This document shows, piece by piece, positions 19,279 through 32,922 of a stretch of DNA of 64,000 nt (position 1 is the stretch's first letter; every line of letters begins with the position of its first letter). The DNA is from Darksidea phi. Lineage: Eukaryota > Ascomycota > Dothideomycetes > Pleosporales > Lentitheciaceae. A program made the position numbers and the translations under genes. The DNA lies in assembly GCA_030770425.1 (NCBI GenBank), contig JASJFT010000151.1, positions 47,349 to 111,348 of the forward strand, in the 5' to 3' direction. Under the pieces are notes generated by a model. The model searched no databases. It was not told where the DNA came from and was given only the letters and a program-made list of their open reading frames with translations.

Positions 19279-22200
19279 ATGAGCACGCCGGAAATCCATC
19301 CACTGCCGCCTTCGGCCAGTGTTGCGCCGACGCCAGCGGACCAGATCCAAATTGTCGAAGATGCAACTACGGAGAGGCATCTAGAGGTCGAAGCTACAGA
19401 TGACGGCAAAGGGGTTAGCATTGCGGAGAAGAAGAAGGGGAAGAAGGAGAAGGGGAAGAAGCAGAAGAAGAAACCAGAGCCTGGTCTCAAAAACTACATC
19501 GTAAACGCATCTGCACCGAACGTTATTTGCACGCCACTGACTTCGAGCTAGAGAGTATTTTCGTACGGTACGAAGCTTGATGCACTTTTAATGGGGCTGA
19601 GCTGCCTCACTTCGATTGGCGCTGGCATTGCAATGCCTCTGATGGTAACATGGCCTCGCGGATAACGGCTCAGTCTCTCGCTAACATACAAATAGATCGT
19701 GGTCTTCGGCCAGTTAATCAGCACCTTCCGCGACTACTTCACTCCCGGCACTACCGTAACCAAACAGGAGTTCCAGGCAGTAGTAAACAAACAGGCTCTC
19801 TACATTGTCTACCTCTTCATCGCCAAGTTCTGTTTGTCGTACGTTTCGATGCTCACTGTGCGAATCAGCGGACTACGAATGTCTGCTGCCCTCCGATTAG
19901 CCTACCTCCGCGCTACATTCGCCCAACCGGTAAGCGTCATCGACACCGTCTCCCCAGGCAAAGTCAGCACTAGAATCACAACCTCGGCGAACACTATACA
20001 GCTAGGCATCTCACAGCACTTTGCCATGTTGTTCCAGTCATTATCTTTCACTATCTGTCTCTATGTCGTCGCCTTCATCAAAAGCTGGCTCCTCACGCTC
20101 ATCGCCAGCACTTCGCTCCCGTTCATTATGATCGTCTACGGGGCTCTTGTTCCCCCATTCATGAAGATTCACAAAGTAACGGAAGAGTACCATGAAGAGG
20201 CTTCTGCTTTGGCTTTCGAGATGTTTTCCTCGATCCGCATCATCGTAGCGTTCGGCGCTGAAGCTAAGTTGGCTAGACAACACGAAAATCTTCTTGAGAA
20301 GGCGGCGAAGAACGAGAAGAAAGCAGCCCCCCTCATGGGACTAATGATGTCTCCGTCGATGATGGCCATGTATGCGACCTATGCTTTGACATTTTGGTTC
20401 GGCATTCGGCAGTACAGCCGTGGCAAAACGACGAACGTGGGCGACATCGTCGTGGTGCTTTTTTCGGTCATGATGGCAGTCATGAACATTGGTCGAGTCG
20501 CAGCTCCCATCATCGCTCTCGTCAAAGCAGCGACAGCTGCCACTGAGCTGTTCGCAACCATTGATGCCGAGGTGCCCGATACATCGGGTTACAGGGATCC
20601 AGACGTTTCTGCCGACCTCGATATCTCGTTCCACGACGTGGCGTTCTCATATCCGAGCAGACCCAATGTACAAATCCTGAGAGGGTTTTCTGCGCGGTTT
20701 GAAGCCGGGAAGGTCACTGCCATCGTTGGTCCCTCGGGTTCCGGGAAGTCGACGATTGTCTCCTTGATCCAACGATGGTACGACCTGCATGGCACTACAG
20801 CGGTGGAAACCACAACCGACAAGACGAAAGATACTGGGGAAGACACCGAGCAATCCACGAAGGGAAAGAATGACAAGGAGAGCAAGAAGGCCAAGAAGGC
20901 CAAACAGGACAAAAAGTCTATCAAGTCCGACGACGACAAGGAAGAGGTCGACCTCGGTCCGAACACGTGCACCGGAAGCGTAAAAATTGGTGACGTTGAT
21001 CTCCGCAATGTCGACCTCAAGTGGTTTCGATCACAGATCGGGCTAGTCCAACAAGAGCCTTTCCTATTCAACGATACACTCTTCAACAATGTGGCGTTTG
21101 GCCTCTGCGGTACAAATTACCAGGAGGCATCGAAGGACGAGAGAATGGCTATGGTCAAGGAAGCCTGCAAAGAGGCGCACGCCGACGAGTTCATTGACAG
21201 ACTACCCGAGGGCTACGATACATTGGTGGGAGAGAGCGGCACTAAGCTTTCCGGCGGCCAACGCCAGCGCATCGCTATTGCGCGTTCTATCGTTAAGAAG
21301 CCACCGATCCTCATCCTCGACGAGGCCACCAGCGCCATCGACGTCAGAACCGAGCGCATCGTCCAGGAAGCTCTTGACCGCGTCTCGCAAAACAGAACGA
21401 CTATCGTTATTGCACATCGGTTGAGTACGATCAAAGCGGCGGACAAGATCATGGTAATGCGCAAAGGAAAGCTTGTTGAAGAGGGCAGTCACGAGGAGTT
21501 GCTCAAGGATGAGGAGAGCATCTATTATGGCCTCGTTCACGCGCAAGAGCTCGCCATGGAGGCCGAAGAGGAGACTGATCTTGAAGACACCGCCTTCCAA
21601 AAAGTCAAAACCGCTGATACGGAGAAGTCAGAGGCCGCACACACGCGTTACGAACATTCTTCTACCGAGGAGAAGGAGCTCAAGAACAAAAGCTTTTTCG
21701 CAAGTGGTGGTCGGCTAATCGCGGAACAGCGCCACCATTGGGTTTTATACTCCACCGCCTTTCTAGGGATACTTGTAGCTGGAGCGGTGTATCCCCTCCA
21801 AGCATGGATCTTCGCCACCGTTTTGGATGTCTTCACGTTGACAGGACAGGATTTTGTAAGGGAAGGTTACTTCTGGTCGGGAATGTTTGCGGTTGAAGCT
21901 GCTGGTGTATTGTTTGCATACACTGCCATTGGTTTCTGTACTCACTTGGTCGGCGTCTCTATCACTCGCCGCTATCGACAGGAGTATCTCAACAACATGA
22001 TCAGGAAACGGATCCCTTTCTTTGACGCCGAGGGGCATTCCGCTGGTTCTCTCACGTCAAGCGTGAGTTCTGACGCCCAGAACTTACAACAACTCATGGG
22101 TACGGAGATGTCGTTAGCAGCGATCGCTTGTGTCAACCTCGTGGGCTCTACGATCATTGCATTCGTCTACGGATGGAAGCTCTCACTGGTCGCCCTTTTC

Positions 22201-23460
22201 TGTGCTCTCCCACCCATCCTCGCTGCCGGCTATCTACGTCTCAGTCTTGAGATGAAATTTGAGGAAATGAACTCTGCCGTCTTCGCGGAGAGCTCCCAGT
22301 TTGCCACTGAGGCCGTCGGTGCGTTTCGAACTGTGCTATCGCTTATCATGGAGGACATGATTGGTAATCGCTATCAATCGCTGCTGAAGCAGCATGTTAG
22401 CAAGGCTTTTGGCAGTGCAAAGTTCGGCACGATTGTCTTTGCTGCTTCGGACAGTGTTGACCTGGCTTGCGTGGCACTGACCTTCTGGTATGGTGGTACG
22501 CTCCTCGCCTCCCGCGAATATGGAATGAAGGACTTCTTCGTCATTTATACTGCTATCATACAAGGCGCCCTTGCCGCAGGCCAGTGGTTCAGTTTCGCGC
22601 CCAATATCGCGGCGGCTACCGGTGCCGCAAACCGTATTCTAGACATGCGTCCCTCGCAGAAGGTACCCCCACCTACCTACGACGCCATCAAGAACACCGC
22701 CGGTGGTGTTGGCATCGAGTTCAGAAATGTCTACTTCACATATAAGTCACGGGACACGCCGGTGCTGTCGAACCTCAACATCAAAGTGGCGCCTGGTCAG
22801 TTTGTAGCCTTGGTTGGCGCTTCAGGATGCGGGAAAAGTACGTCTATTTCACTGCTTGAGCGCTTCTACGACGCAACTTCAGGAGCGATCCTCTACAACG
22901 ACCAAGTCATCACTTCTCTCGATGCAGCTGAATACCGCAAGAACGTGAGCCTCGTGGCGCAAGAGCCAACGCTGTTCGAAGGCACCATCCGCGAAAACGT
23001 CGCCCTCTCGGTAGACTCAGCTACAGACATCGAAATCGAGCAGGCCTGCACCGACGCCCAGATCCACGAGTTCATCACCTCCCTCCCTGATGGGTACAAC
23101 ACGCGTCTCGGTCCGAAGGGATTATCGCTTTCCGGCGGCCAGAAGCAAAGGTTGTCCCTCGCCCGTGCCCTTCTTCGCCAACCGAAGTTGCTGCTGTTGG
23201 ATGAGGCGACGAGTAGTCTTGACTCCGAGTCTGAGAAGCTGGTTCAAGCGGCTATTGAGCGTGCCGCGGGTGAAGGTGGTCGCACAGTCATCGCTGTGGC
23301 GCATCGACTAGCTACTGTCCAGAAAGCCGACGTCATCTTCGTGCTCGGGAGTGGGAAGGTGCTGGAGAAGGGTGATCATCAGACACTTCTAAAAAAGAAG
23401 GGCGTGTATTATCAAATGGTAGGTTTGAATAACCGTAACATGATTGTGCATGAAAGCTAA
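19279..23460 (+). CDS. Full-length ABCB (P-glycoprotein/MDR-type) transporter
   Basis: Three exons (19279..19500, 19552..19644, 19696..23460; two 51-bp introns) encode 1,359 aa in the order TMD1-NBD1-TMD2-NBD2. A Lys-rich cytoplasmic N-terminus precedes TMD1. NBD1 has Walker A GPSGSGKST (about 450), signature LSGGQRQR (about 622) and Walker B ILILDEATS. NBD2 has GASGCGKST (about 1145), LSGGQKQR (about 1249) and LLLLDEATSSLD. Both sites look catalytically complete. NBD1 carries a charged insertion of about 45 residues, rich in Lys/Asp/Thr, between Walker A and the Q-loop. Transporters of this class export hydrophobic drugs, toxins or peptides at the plasma membrane. The gene is about 9 kb from the candidate peptide system, too far to link them by position. 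Confidence 0.92.
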
Positions 23461-24135
23461 CGGTGCATTTAGTGTCAAGCACAGGCTCTTGATCGGTGAG
23501 AACCTCGTCAGCTTCTGTGTTGATTGCATCATATTTCTTTTTTCAATATAATATGTGTTCTACTTAAGCTAGACTTTTCTCATGAGCGCGCAAATCGCAT
23601 CATTCGCCTAGGACGCTCTTTCCTCGTCATTCGCTTCGCTTCTCATTACATGTTTGAGGCATAGTACTCTCCCCACTTCGAGCGCGGAATATAGGCATTA
23701 TAATTGAAGATTTTTAGCTTTTGATTTTAATATATTAGCTAAAGTCCATATAGCTCCGTTTCTCGACAGGAAGCTTCATGTAATTCCAGCTCTTATCAGT
23801 GACGTTTTTGTTCATGTGTCGGGAGGTTGGTCAGTAACAAGAGGAGACCCATGTAGAGGTAATTCTAGCTCGTAGGTCCATGGTTAGATTACGAGATCGG
23901 GTTGCGGACACGCGAAGGGCAACCGGCGCCATTGTGGTGATGCTATTCTTCATTGCAATATATACAGCAGAAGTCAACTCCATTGCTACACTTTTCCCAT
24001 CAAGACGTAGTCCTATTCGCATGCCACCATGGCCTACGTATTGCTCGTCTATCACTCTCTATAACATATGCCACTTTTCAGTCTAGAGTCCTAACATATA
24101 TATTAGACACATAGCCACCATGTTCCGGTTGGTGC
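23461..24135. other. Convergent 3' intergenic gap
   Basis: A 675-bp gap between the convergent transporter and rhodanese genes. An A/T-rich tract lies near 23700-23750. No gene was recognised. Confidence 0.4.
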
Positions 24136-24964
24136 CTACTCCTTGATATCCGCACTCGTAGGCTCGCCCTGCCCGCCAGGCGGTGGCGGAGATTTTGTCC
24201 CAGGTCCTCCTCTTCTCTCCCAGTCAAGCCATGAGCCTCGGTATTCGCCTACATTTTCGTATCTGCATCCTTGTTAGCCTTATCTTCTAAAACCATCCCC
24301 CTCTCCCAAAACCGTTTTCCCTTTCCACGAATGTTCCTCACGCTAGTTTGCTATAACCTTTCGATACCTCCATTTCTCAACCCTCGAGAGTAGTGCGTAC
24401 GTACCCAACCTGCTTAGCCAACTGCGCCGCCGCACTACTCCTCACTCCCGCCTTACAGAAAAATACAATCTCCTTATCCAAGCCAGGCTTCTTCCAGCCA
24501 AAGCGATCCTCAAAGTCCTCTTCGCTCAGCATCAGCGCGTCCGGTTGCGAAGTTATGGGGATATTGAGGGATGTAGGGATGCTGTTGGTGTCGAATTCGG
24601 AGGGCTCGCGAACGTCGATGAGGAGCGTGGTTGAGGACGGGTTTTCAAGGATGGATAAGACCTGTTGCGCGATTACGGATAAGCAAAATGAAGGCGGTAT
24701 AGACGAGAGAGAGGATAGGAGGGGAGCACATACATCCTCAAACTTATATACTTTGCTCTTTTTATCCGACGGAAATGCAGAATGCCACCTCTGCTGTACG
24801 GTACCAGCCTGCATTCTTCTATACCTTACCCTAAAACCTTCTGCCTGCGCTATTACTCGCGCGCGCGCGCATGGTGAGATAAATCGGGAGGATGCGGGAG
24901 CTCGAATCAACACCGCTTGCGGGGTTCGCCGCGCGAGAAACTGGAGCATTCGTTTCGATGCCAT
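24136..24964 (-). CDS. RDL2: Mitochondrial rhodanese-domain sulfurtransferase
   Basis: Three exons (24964..24734, 24661..24405, 24262..24136; introns 72 and 142 bp) encode 204 aa. The start is the ATG of MASKRMLQF; the open frame reaches a few codons higher only from a TTG. An Arg/Ala/Ser-rich N-terminus looks like a mitochondrial presequence. One rhodanese domain follows: VYKFEDVLSIL across the first splice, LLIDVREPSEFDTNSIPTSLNIP, and the active-site loop FFCKAGVRS with catalytic Cys and Arg. The second splice gives KQVGYENVGEYRGSWLDWE, the usual domain end. It resembles yeast Rdl2, a mitochondrial thiosulfate sulfurtransferase. A run of alternating C and G (24858-24871) lies in exon 1. 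Confidence 0.85.
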
Positions 24965-25766
24965 TGTTGACAATACCAGTTCCGATTTCAGTCTCTATGT
25001 GACGAGAGGATTTGATAAAGCGTTGGAGTGGTGGAAAAGGAAACATTTTTGGTCTCTCGACGTCACTATTGGTAAAACGCACGGGCGCTGACATCACCTC
25101 GGCTTATGGCTTCTAGACCGAGCACCGCCACACGTGGAACAGTACAGTGGGTATAACATGTCTATTGTGTATTTCCAGCCATATAATTCCAAACAAAAAC
25201 TTGTCGAGACATCTTCTTCCTTTCCTTCGCGGCTTAAGTACATCATCTTGTGGTGGTGACAATCACCACAATCGAGACATCCAACCAGGTTTTGTCATGC
25301 CTTGCCCAACAGTGCAGTTCCACATACCATTCTTACCCAGTCTTCCTTCGATCCATCCAGAGCCCAACCAAATCCGTCTCACCACGGTTCTCTGGGGTAT
25401 CAATTCCACCATCCGCGACATCCGTCCGCCCAAACCAAAGCGAAACGCAAGCAAGGGAAAGGTGCAGTTCAATAGATAGCAGCAAATCGGTATATTTGTT
25501 TTTGCGCCACGCCCCAGGGGGAATCATCTCACATTGCAAACGCCCTCAGAAACACAGAACGAGCCCAAGAACACACAAAACCTATGACAAGAAACCAGTA
25601 ACAAGAAACACAGAGATAGATTGAAAAGGCAAAGCAACCAGCCGAAGCTTTTGTAATTCGCCACATGGGTATAATTCTTTTGGTTGGTATCATCGCATAG
25701 CAAAACCGGCGCTGGGGTATTTGTTCGTCATAAAGCCGGGTTACAAGTTGGAAATAGTGTATCGTT
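24965..25766. other. Intergenic, no gene recognised
   Basis: An 802-bp gap upstream of the rhodanese gene and downstream of the KH-protein gene. It probably holds the 3' untranslated region of the latter. No coding signal was seen. Confidence 0.4.
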
Positions 25767-28700
25767 TTAACGAGGAGGGCCAATAGGGCCGGGGTATCCA
25801 GATGCAGAATGGGAAGTAGAGGGACGCCCGCTGTCCACGGACGCCCGCGGGTCGTACCTGGGAGTTACATCTCCGGACGCCGTTGTTGAAGAACCGAAGG
25901 GAAACTTGTTTTCAAATCGTGGGGTCGGCATGGGCCAACCGTTGTTGTGGTGTTCGTCATCCGCAAGATTAATGCCGCTGTCATTCCAAGGATTGCGGTA
26001 GCCACTGCCCTGAGACTCCAAGCTGGCGAGAGAAGCCTTTGATGCATTGCTGGAGGCATGCTTGAAAAGCGATCCGGGTGAGTTAGTGCCGTTCCTGCGT
26101 GGGTTGAAGAGAGAGGTGAAGGAGGACATGCTGCCGGGTTTGCGGAGACGATCCAACATGCCCGGACGTTCATCGTCACCAAAATGCGAGCGGGTTGGCG
26201 AGTCGGTGCTGTCCACTGGAGGCTCCGCGCGCTGGAGCAGCTTGGACTCAAAGAAGGGTAGGGAGTCCTCGAAGGAATCTGACTTGGGCCGGGGAAGGGC
26301 GCCGCGAATGGTACTGGTGTCCAAACCATGCATAACCAAGTGATTGATCAAGAAGTCTGAGGCGTCTTTGAGACCGCCAGCATTGTTTCTGGTGAAGCTA
26401 AGATGGATGGTCTCAATTTGCTGCTCTTTGCCGTCAATCATCTCCGTTTGGGTTTCCTTGAGATGAGCGTCGACCACGTGTTGGTCCCTCAACTTGTCAA
26501 GAATGTCGGCTTTGAATTCAGGAGAGCGTATGTGTTCGCCAAGCTCCTTGGACACAGGGAAAGCCAAGTCGTGAGCCTCTGGGACCATACCCTAGTAACA
26601 GTTAGTTTACGTTTGCCGATTTGAGCTCGGCAGACCTACCAAGAACTCATCGACTGCCAAAGGCACCTGATACTCAGGGCCGGAGACAGTGACAGTATCG
26701 CTTGCCTCCTCGGTGCTTGGAAAGGTGATCTTGCAATTGAACTTTTTCTCGAGCTCGTCAATCCTGTCCAAGCGAGCAATGAGCTCACGGTGGTACAGAC
26801 GGTTGATTTGGATCGTCTCGGAGACAAATTCCGCGTCCGCTTTTTCAACCATATCCATAATCTCTTGCTTGACAAGGTCCAGGTTTTGGGCGTTGCGAGC
26901 AGGCGTACGGCAGATGACATTGTCAACCTTGATGTCATCCTCTTCTTTACCGAAACCGCCACGGTCCATTGCATTAGAGAACTTGACAAAGACGGAGTAC
27001 TTCTTCATGATGCGTTGGATATGCTGACCACCGATGCCGATAATGCGTTTGTGGTACTGATCAGGGACATGAAACGAGATGGCAGCAGGCATCTCCTGCT
27101 CGACAAGGTCAAGTCCGTTCTTAGTAGCTTCATACTGCGCACCGCGGACGACGATATAGAAGTTGTACTCGTTAAAGCCATCAAAGACGATCTGCACACT
27201 GCTGTGGCTCATGATCTTGTTTATCTTGCCGTTCTTCTTACCGCTGACGAACTCTTTGTGCTCGTTGGCAAGCTCGATCTTGACGCTCATATTGTACTGG
27301 GACTTCTTGACGAAGGGAATGTTGTTGATCACCATCATGGCGGCTTTGACAGCATCATCGGAGCCGTAGATGTGGAAGTTGAGCTTCTCAAAGCTAATCT
27401 CTGCGCCGGAGTTGATGCAAATATCTGAAAGCATGGCACGGACGTCAGCGGGGGTGGGTGGGCGCTGGGTAGGATCAGGATGGGTGATGAACCACGAGGC
27501 ACTGTAGAATTGACCAGCCTGCAATTTATTAAGCACGGTTCTAACTGGGCTTTGATGGCCTGAACAACTTACGAGAGCCATTAGTTCGCGCACGGTCCGC
27601 TCGACGTGCAGGACATCCGTACCCTGGACGCGGACAACGCCGCGTTGCATTCCCAGTGGAGGCAGCAGAATGTAAGAGCCGTTGTTCTCAATGATCTTGC
27701 GCACTTTGTCAAGCCGCTCGAGCAGAATGGCATCTAGTTTGGTGTCCGTCACCATGACGGGCTTGACAAAGACTTTGGTGGACATGACCAAATCGTGCAG
27801 ACGTTGCTTCGCAAGCAGAATGCGCTCCGAGGACTCTCCCGTAATGTAGACCAGGTCATCGGGCCTTCGCTGGGCGCCCGGTGGGGTGTAGCCAAAAAGA
27901 CGAGGGAATGGTGGTGGGAAATAGATGGCGGTATCAGTGGCGGACTCAATCACCTTGATGTTCTTGCGGCCTCGGCCACAGATCAGCGTATGCATGGTCA
28001 GCTCGAGCTTCATAGTATCCACGTATCGTTTGAGCTGGGATGGGGACGCATTAGCTGTGTGTCGCCGGTGCGGGGCGGGAAACTCACGATCTGGTCAATC
28101 ATGATCAACACGCGCGTCTTTGCGTGCTCCATAGTCTCCATGTCGGCATAGATGGCGCAGCGTAGCCGCTGGTCCATGCTCTCCAGGTTGCCGTTGAAGC
28201 TAGCAGACTCGATGTCGGCTGGCTTCGGATAGAGCATGAAAATGTCAGCCTTTGTGGTTTTGGCGATGAGGTCGAGCTGATTGAGGATTGGGGCCTTGAT
28301 GTGCAGCCTGTCGGCGTCCATGATGAGGCTGGTGTCGATGTCCACAAAGGAGGACCGCTGTTCACCGTTAGCTGGCTCACGACAAGAAGCGGCAACCAAT
28401 GCCTACCAGAGAGATGGGCGTCGAGTTGAGGATCTTGCAACGCATCTGGTTCACCAGCTCCAGCTCGCCCGACAGGCACACGTTGGTAACGAGGGCCCGC
28501 AGAGGCCCTCGCTGCAGGCCTGGTAGCGGTTTGGACTCGGCCGACACGACCGTCGCGGCGACGCGTCCCTCGGTCTGCTCGCTGATGTCCCGGCACAGGG
28601 CCCGCAGATTGTCTACATTCTCTGTGTGCACCGGCAGCTTGTGCACAGGAGTGTCCACCGCCGCGCCTTCCGGGTGGGACCATCTCGCCTTCGCTCCCGG

Positions 28701-28943
28701 GCTGGCGTAGATGATGTCGTCGACCTCGGGGCCCGCCAGGTTCGAGGCAAAGGGGATGTTGAAGGACAGGTTGACCTGGGAGCCGGGCTGGATCACGGGC
28801 GGCGGCGCGTTGGCTGTCGACGGCCGCTTGATGGGAGCTTGCACGGGCATTTCGTGGTTCCTCGAGAATCCGAAGCCGGCCGAGGGGGCCATCTTCTCCC
28901 ATCCGTGACGGGCCGAGCCGGTGAAGTTTGATATCTTGTGCAT
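25767..28943 (-). CDS. Multi-KH-domain RNA-binding protein
   Basis: Five exons (28943..28407, 28357..28088, 28034..27573, 27518..26640, 26591..25767; introns 48-54 bp, all phase-consistent) encode 990 aa. Several KH-type segments are visible, with GxxG loops in LICGRGRKNIKVIE (about residue 290) and RIIGIGGQHIQRIMKK (about 590), plus further KH-like blocks around both. Such domains bind single-stranded RNA; the Bicaudal-C/vigilin class regulates mRNA location and translation. The C-terminal 150 residues are Ser/Pro/Asn-rich and probably disordered. This is a single conserved filamentous-fungal protein whose exact orthology I cannot fix. The start is the ATG of MHKISNFTGSARHGWEKM, preceded by a long CT-rich tract on the coding strand, as is common in fungal promoters. 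Confidence 0.85.
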
Positions 28944-30483
28944 GGTGGAGAGGAGGGCGCCCTGGGGATTGCGGGCGGGAGTGGTGATGGGGGGAGGGAG
29001 AGGGAGGGGGGGAAGAGCGAGGACGACGAGGGAAGTCGAAGTGTGCTGCGTCGATCCCAGCGGCGGCTGAGTGAGCGCCAGGGCCACATGGTCCAGTGCG
29101 CACGGGCGTACCCGATAAGTCAAAAAGCAGGCTGGCCCAGTATCGCCGACGCGGCCGTCTGCAGCTGTCTCGGTGCAGGCCGGCGGTCGCTGTGTCGCAG
29201 CCAGACGCCTCGCCGCGAGCTCTGCAGCTGTCGTTGTCCTCGCAGGCTCTTTCACGGTCCACAGGTTGTCTCAAGTTCTCAGTCGCCGCCGTGCCTGCCT
29301 GCTGCGTGCGCTGTGCTCGGCCGTCCCAAAGCGGACTAGGCCCGTCTTATGCCTTGCAATCAACCACGGATCTGCCCACCCTCATGCTCACACACCACCC
29401 AGTCCATCGCTCTAGATGCCGTTTCGCAGCTTCGTTTCACCTCTTGCGCCCGCAAACGTTTCTGCAACACGGCCCACTACGCCTCGGCAGCCCTCCGCCT
29501 GTGCATGCCAGCAGCAAGCTGCCAGTTTCCTACTGCTTTCACTGCACCGCCATTGGACGCTGACGTCTGCGTTCTGCAGCCCCGACGGTGCCGCAAAGCT
29601 TGAGCCAGGGACAGGGAGGCTGTGCTGCAAGCGAAGCAGGAACCACGCTGTTCGTCTCAAGTTGTTCAATTCGCTTTTAGAGACACGACCTTGGGCACAC
29701 GACAAGCCGCCGTTCTGAATCTCATACAAAGCCGCGCCTCGTCATCGTTACCGACACACCCAAGCCTTGCTCTGGCCAAGCAGCAGATCTCCCGGGTCCA
29801 GACGACTGGACGCTACGTAAAATCCCCAAGCCAACATTGGAAGGCTCGTCAACTTGGTCGGCCGGAACGGCCGGAGAGTCTAACTCTGCCCTGTAGGCAT
29901 ATAATATCAACTATACACTTGGTCGGCATTTGCTCCATATCGTCCAGTTATCGATACCCTCCACACAATCTCAATAAACTCGCTATCGCAGCCTAGTTCC
30001 AGCCAAAAGGGACACTGCACCTTCTCTCTCCCAAGCGTTGAGCTACTCTCTAGCTGCATACCCACAATAATCACAGCTCGCACCTCGTCATCGACGCACC
30101 CCATTCGCCGATCCCTTGCCTAGCGAGAACTTGGTGAACCGCTAGTCCAGCGCCATTAGCAAATACCCTTAGGAGAATCTATGATTGTTAAGAGGTTCCA
30201 AGTAAACGCCGTGGAGATGAAGCTCGGATTCCATATGCATGGCGCCGAGCGCACACAATGTTTCCATCTTGACTTTATTCAATTACGGGGCTATAGAAAC
30301 TTCAATATCTTTATACAATGTTGGTCAATATTTAGCCAAGGAGATGCTGAACCTCCAAATCTTCGTTTGGGCATTATCTCTCCATTACAATAACAACCAG
30401 ACTAGCCCTCTGGTAGCAATGGTCCATCCTTCATACTAATGGCACCGTAGGATTATCCAATCTCTTTTCAAACTACGTGATGC
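28944..30483. other. Upstream region of KH gene and downstream of next gene
   Basis: A 1.54-kb gap between two minus-strand genes. The part nearest the KH start (28975-29040) is a strong purine run on the plus strand (CT-rich on the coding strand), typical of a highly expressed fungal promoter or leader. Open frames across the gap are shadows without motifs. Confidence 0.4.
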
Positions 30484-32922
30484 TCAGTAACGATAGCTTA
30501 CTCGTCGTGCCTCTGCTACGCTGTAAGGATCCTGTGTAGCCTCAACAGGCCGCTCCGCCGCATCTTCTTCGACATAACGTCGGCTCTGCGGTGTAGTGAA
30601 AGCGTAACGATGGTCGTCGTACGGCTCCTGATGAAGTACACTCACTTCGCGATACCGAGGTGCTGATACGCGTGTATGGCCAGGCTGCACGCTTTCATGG
30701 CGGACATAGCCTTCCGGGACCTCGCGACGCAGCACCTCGGGGCGGACACTATAGGCCCGAGCGGGCATATACTCGCGCGGTGGACCGATATCCTCGTACT
30801 GCGGGACTAGCCGTCGCTCCAGCACCTCCTGTGGCCGGTACTCCACCTCGACTGGACGATGTGAGGCCTCCCGCCTATAAGGTCGTGCCTCAACCATATC
30901 AACATCCGACGCTTCAACATAACGGCGAGGCGGCGGTGGAGGCATTCTCCGAATACCGTCATCCTCATACAACTCCGCGCGAGCGGGTGCGCGTAGTGTT
31001 GGCTCTCTGGTCATGGCACGCTCGTAGTAAGGGTCAACTTCCATCCGCCTACTGGGTGGAGCAACAGACTCCCTAGCCTCCACCGGGGCGGCATAGTATT
31101 TGTTACCATACTGATCCACCACGATGCGCCGAGGAGGTGGTGCCATGGCCATCGGTGGCTGGGCTTGTGGCAGAAACTCGTGTATCGGGGATCGCGAGCG
31201 CTCCCGCACGTACCTCGGTGCACCTGAGGGACGAGCCGATGCCTCTCGGTAGATGGGCTGCTCTAATGGACGCTCGGCAAATGCGTGGGAAGCTGCACGA
31301 ATGTGGCGCGGTTCAGGTGCGGCGTAAAGGTCCCCACCAAGGGGCGAATAGGGTCGTCGGGCATGCTGGAGACTTGCAATCCGTCGCAGATCTTGGTTAT
31401 CGGGATCCAGTCTTCTCTGCGGGATACGGCCAACACTCGGCGACAGCGGCTCATGGTATTGTCGAGGCGATTGTGCGGAGGGCTCTTGTTCTCTGTAGTA
31501 AACAGGCTGCATCCTGCTACCTTCTCGAGTTGAAAGGATCTCCACCTCGTTGGAAGGGGGTTGTAAAGCGCGCCGCTTACTAGTCTGCGGATCCGGAAGG
31601 GAAGCAAAGGGAGGCGGCGATTGCGGTTCCTCCTTAATGTAAGGCTCAGGTGAACGAACAACACGTTTGTTTGCCTGTTGGCGTCGCTTCTCATCGCGTT
31701 TATCCTCTCGTTTACGTTTTCGGTTGTTCTGAATCGGTGGGGGGGGACCAGTGGGGCTTTGGCGCCTGGATGACCTGTGTATGAAATCAGTATCTCGGAT
31801 GTCTTCGTACTATACTGGCTGGGAAGATGGAGAACTGTGCTAGCGGTAAACGCAACTTGAATCTTGTCGTTGGAGTACGATTAGATTATGGTGACGAGGT
31901 GCGCTCTGAGCAACACAGCGAAGGACTAGGGCATAGAGAGGGGCAATCAGATAAGAAAATATATCAACACCGTACCCGTTCACAACACTATAGTTCTCTC
32001 GTTCATGGCCCCTCCTGGGCTCACTCGGGCCTGACTCGGCTGGGGGTGGTGAGTAATCAGACTCCTCCGCCTCGTCGTGCACCCTTGCAGGCTCAGGCTC
32101 ATAGATTTCAATGTCATCGGCAGGCTCGTAGGGCTCCTCATCTAGGTCGATCACTGTGGGCTCGACGTGCTTGGCCTGGTTAGGCTTGGGTGCTGTCAGT
32201 TGCGCTTCAATGGTGGAGCGTTTGCCCTGTAGAGTGAGTGGCTCTGCTGCATCAGCATTGTTGTTCTGGTTGCGATCAACCTCTTCAGAGGACCAGCTGT
32301 CGGCTTTGCTTGAATAGTACGAGTTTTCATCGAACGACTCAGCAGCGTCGCTATTAGTAGCGGATACGCGCAGGCCCGATACAGGCTTGACCAGTCTCTG
32401 AGCCTCAGCAAGCAGGCTTTCCACGTCAAGAATCTCGCGTTCCTCGTCATTAGCGCGAACCCTTTTGTCCAGCTGATCCTTCAGCGCCCGTTCTAGCTGC
32501 TGTCGCTTGAGCTGGAGTTCAGCCCTGATGAGATTGTCAGACTTGGTGAGCAAGACAGGGTCGATGCCCGACGACGCCGACTTGGCCGAAAAAGGTCGCG
32601 AGCCATGTACAACAGGGGACGCAAACTCGTTTGGCGAAGGGAATCGCTGCAGTGAGCTTTCCGGGCGTGGTGGAAAGAGCTGCGAGGAAGAGGCGCCATT
32701 TGGCGTGCCGTTGGGCGTGGGTCTGGCGGGCGGTGCGGTTTGCGGAGGACGCGGTGCAACCTGTTCTAGAACTTTCGCTGGGAGTCGAATGCGTGGATGT
32801 TTGCCAGCAAATACTTCATCTCGGATCTGCAAGAGGCTCCTAAGGAAGTTGGCTTCGCGTTGGACTTCTGCGGGTGCTACGCTGTTGCCGTTGAAATGCG
32901 GAAGCGCTGCGCTTGTCGACAT
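30484..32922 (-). CDS. Arg/Pro/Tyr-rich nuclear-type protein of unknown function
   Basis: Two exons (32922..31976 and 31774..30484; 201-bp intron, donor GTACGG) encode 745 aa. The start is the ATG of MSTSAALPHFNG; the frame upstream begins only at a TTG. The N-terminus has a conserved-looking block (NFLRSLLQIRDEVFAGKHPR), followed by a coiled-coil-like segment (LIRAELQLKRQQLERALKDQ, about 145-180). An acidic stretch comes next, then just after the splice a basic cluster (NRKRKREDKRDEKRRQQ) that reads as a nuclear localisation signal. The C-terminal 350 residues are a disordered Arg/Pro/Tyr/Glu-rich tract. A role in transcription or RNA processing is possible but not shown. I do not recognise the family. 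Confidence 0.7.

Noticed and set aside
19279..23460. Assigning the ABC transporter as the exporter for the peptide system
   Set aside because: About 9 kb and several unrelated genes separate them; nothing in the sequence links them.
28105..29274. 389-aa minus-strand open frame over the KH gene
   Set aside because: It is in a different frame from the spliced KH protein, is Arg/Pro-rich with no domain, and is caused by high GC content.
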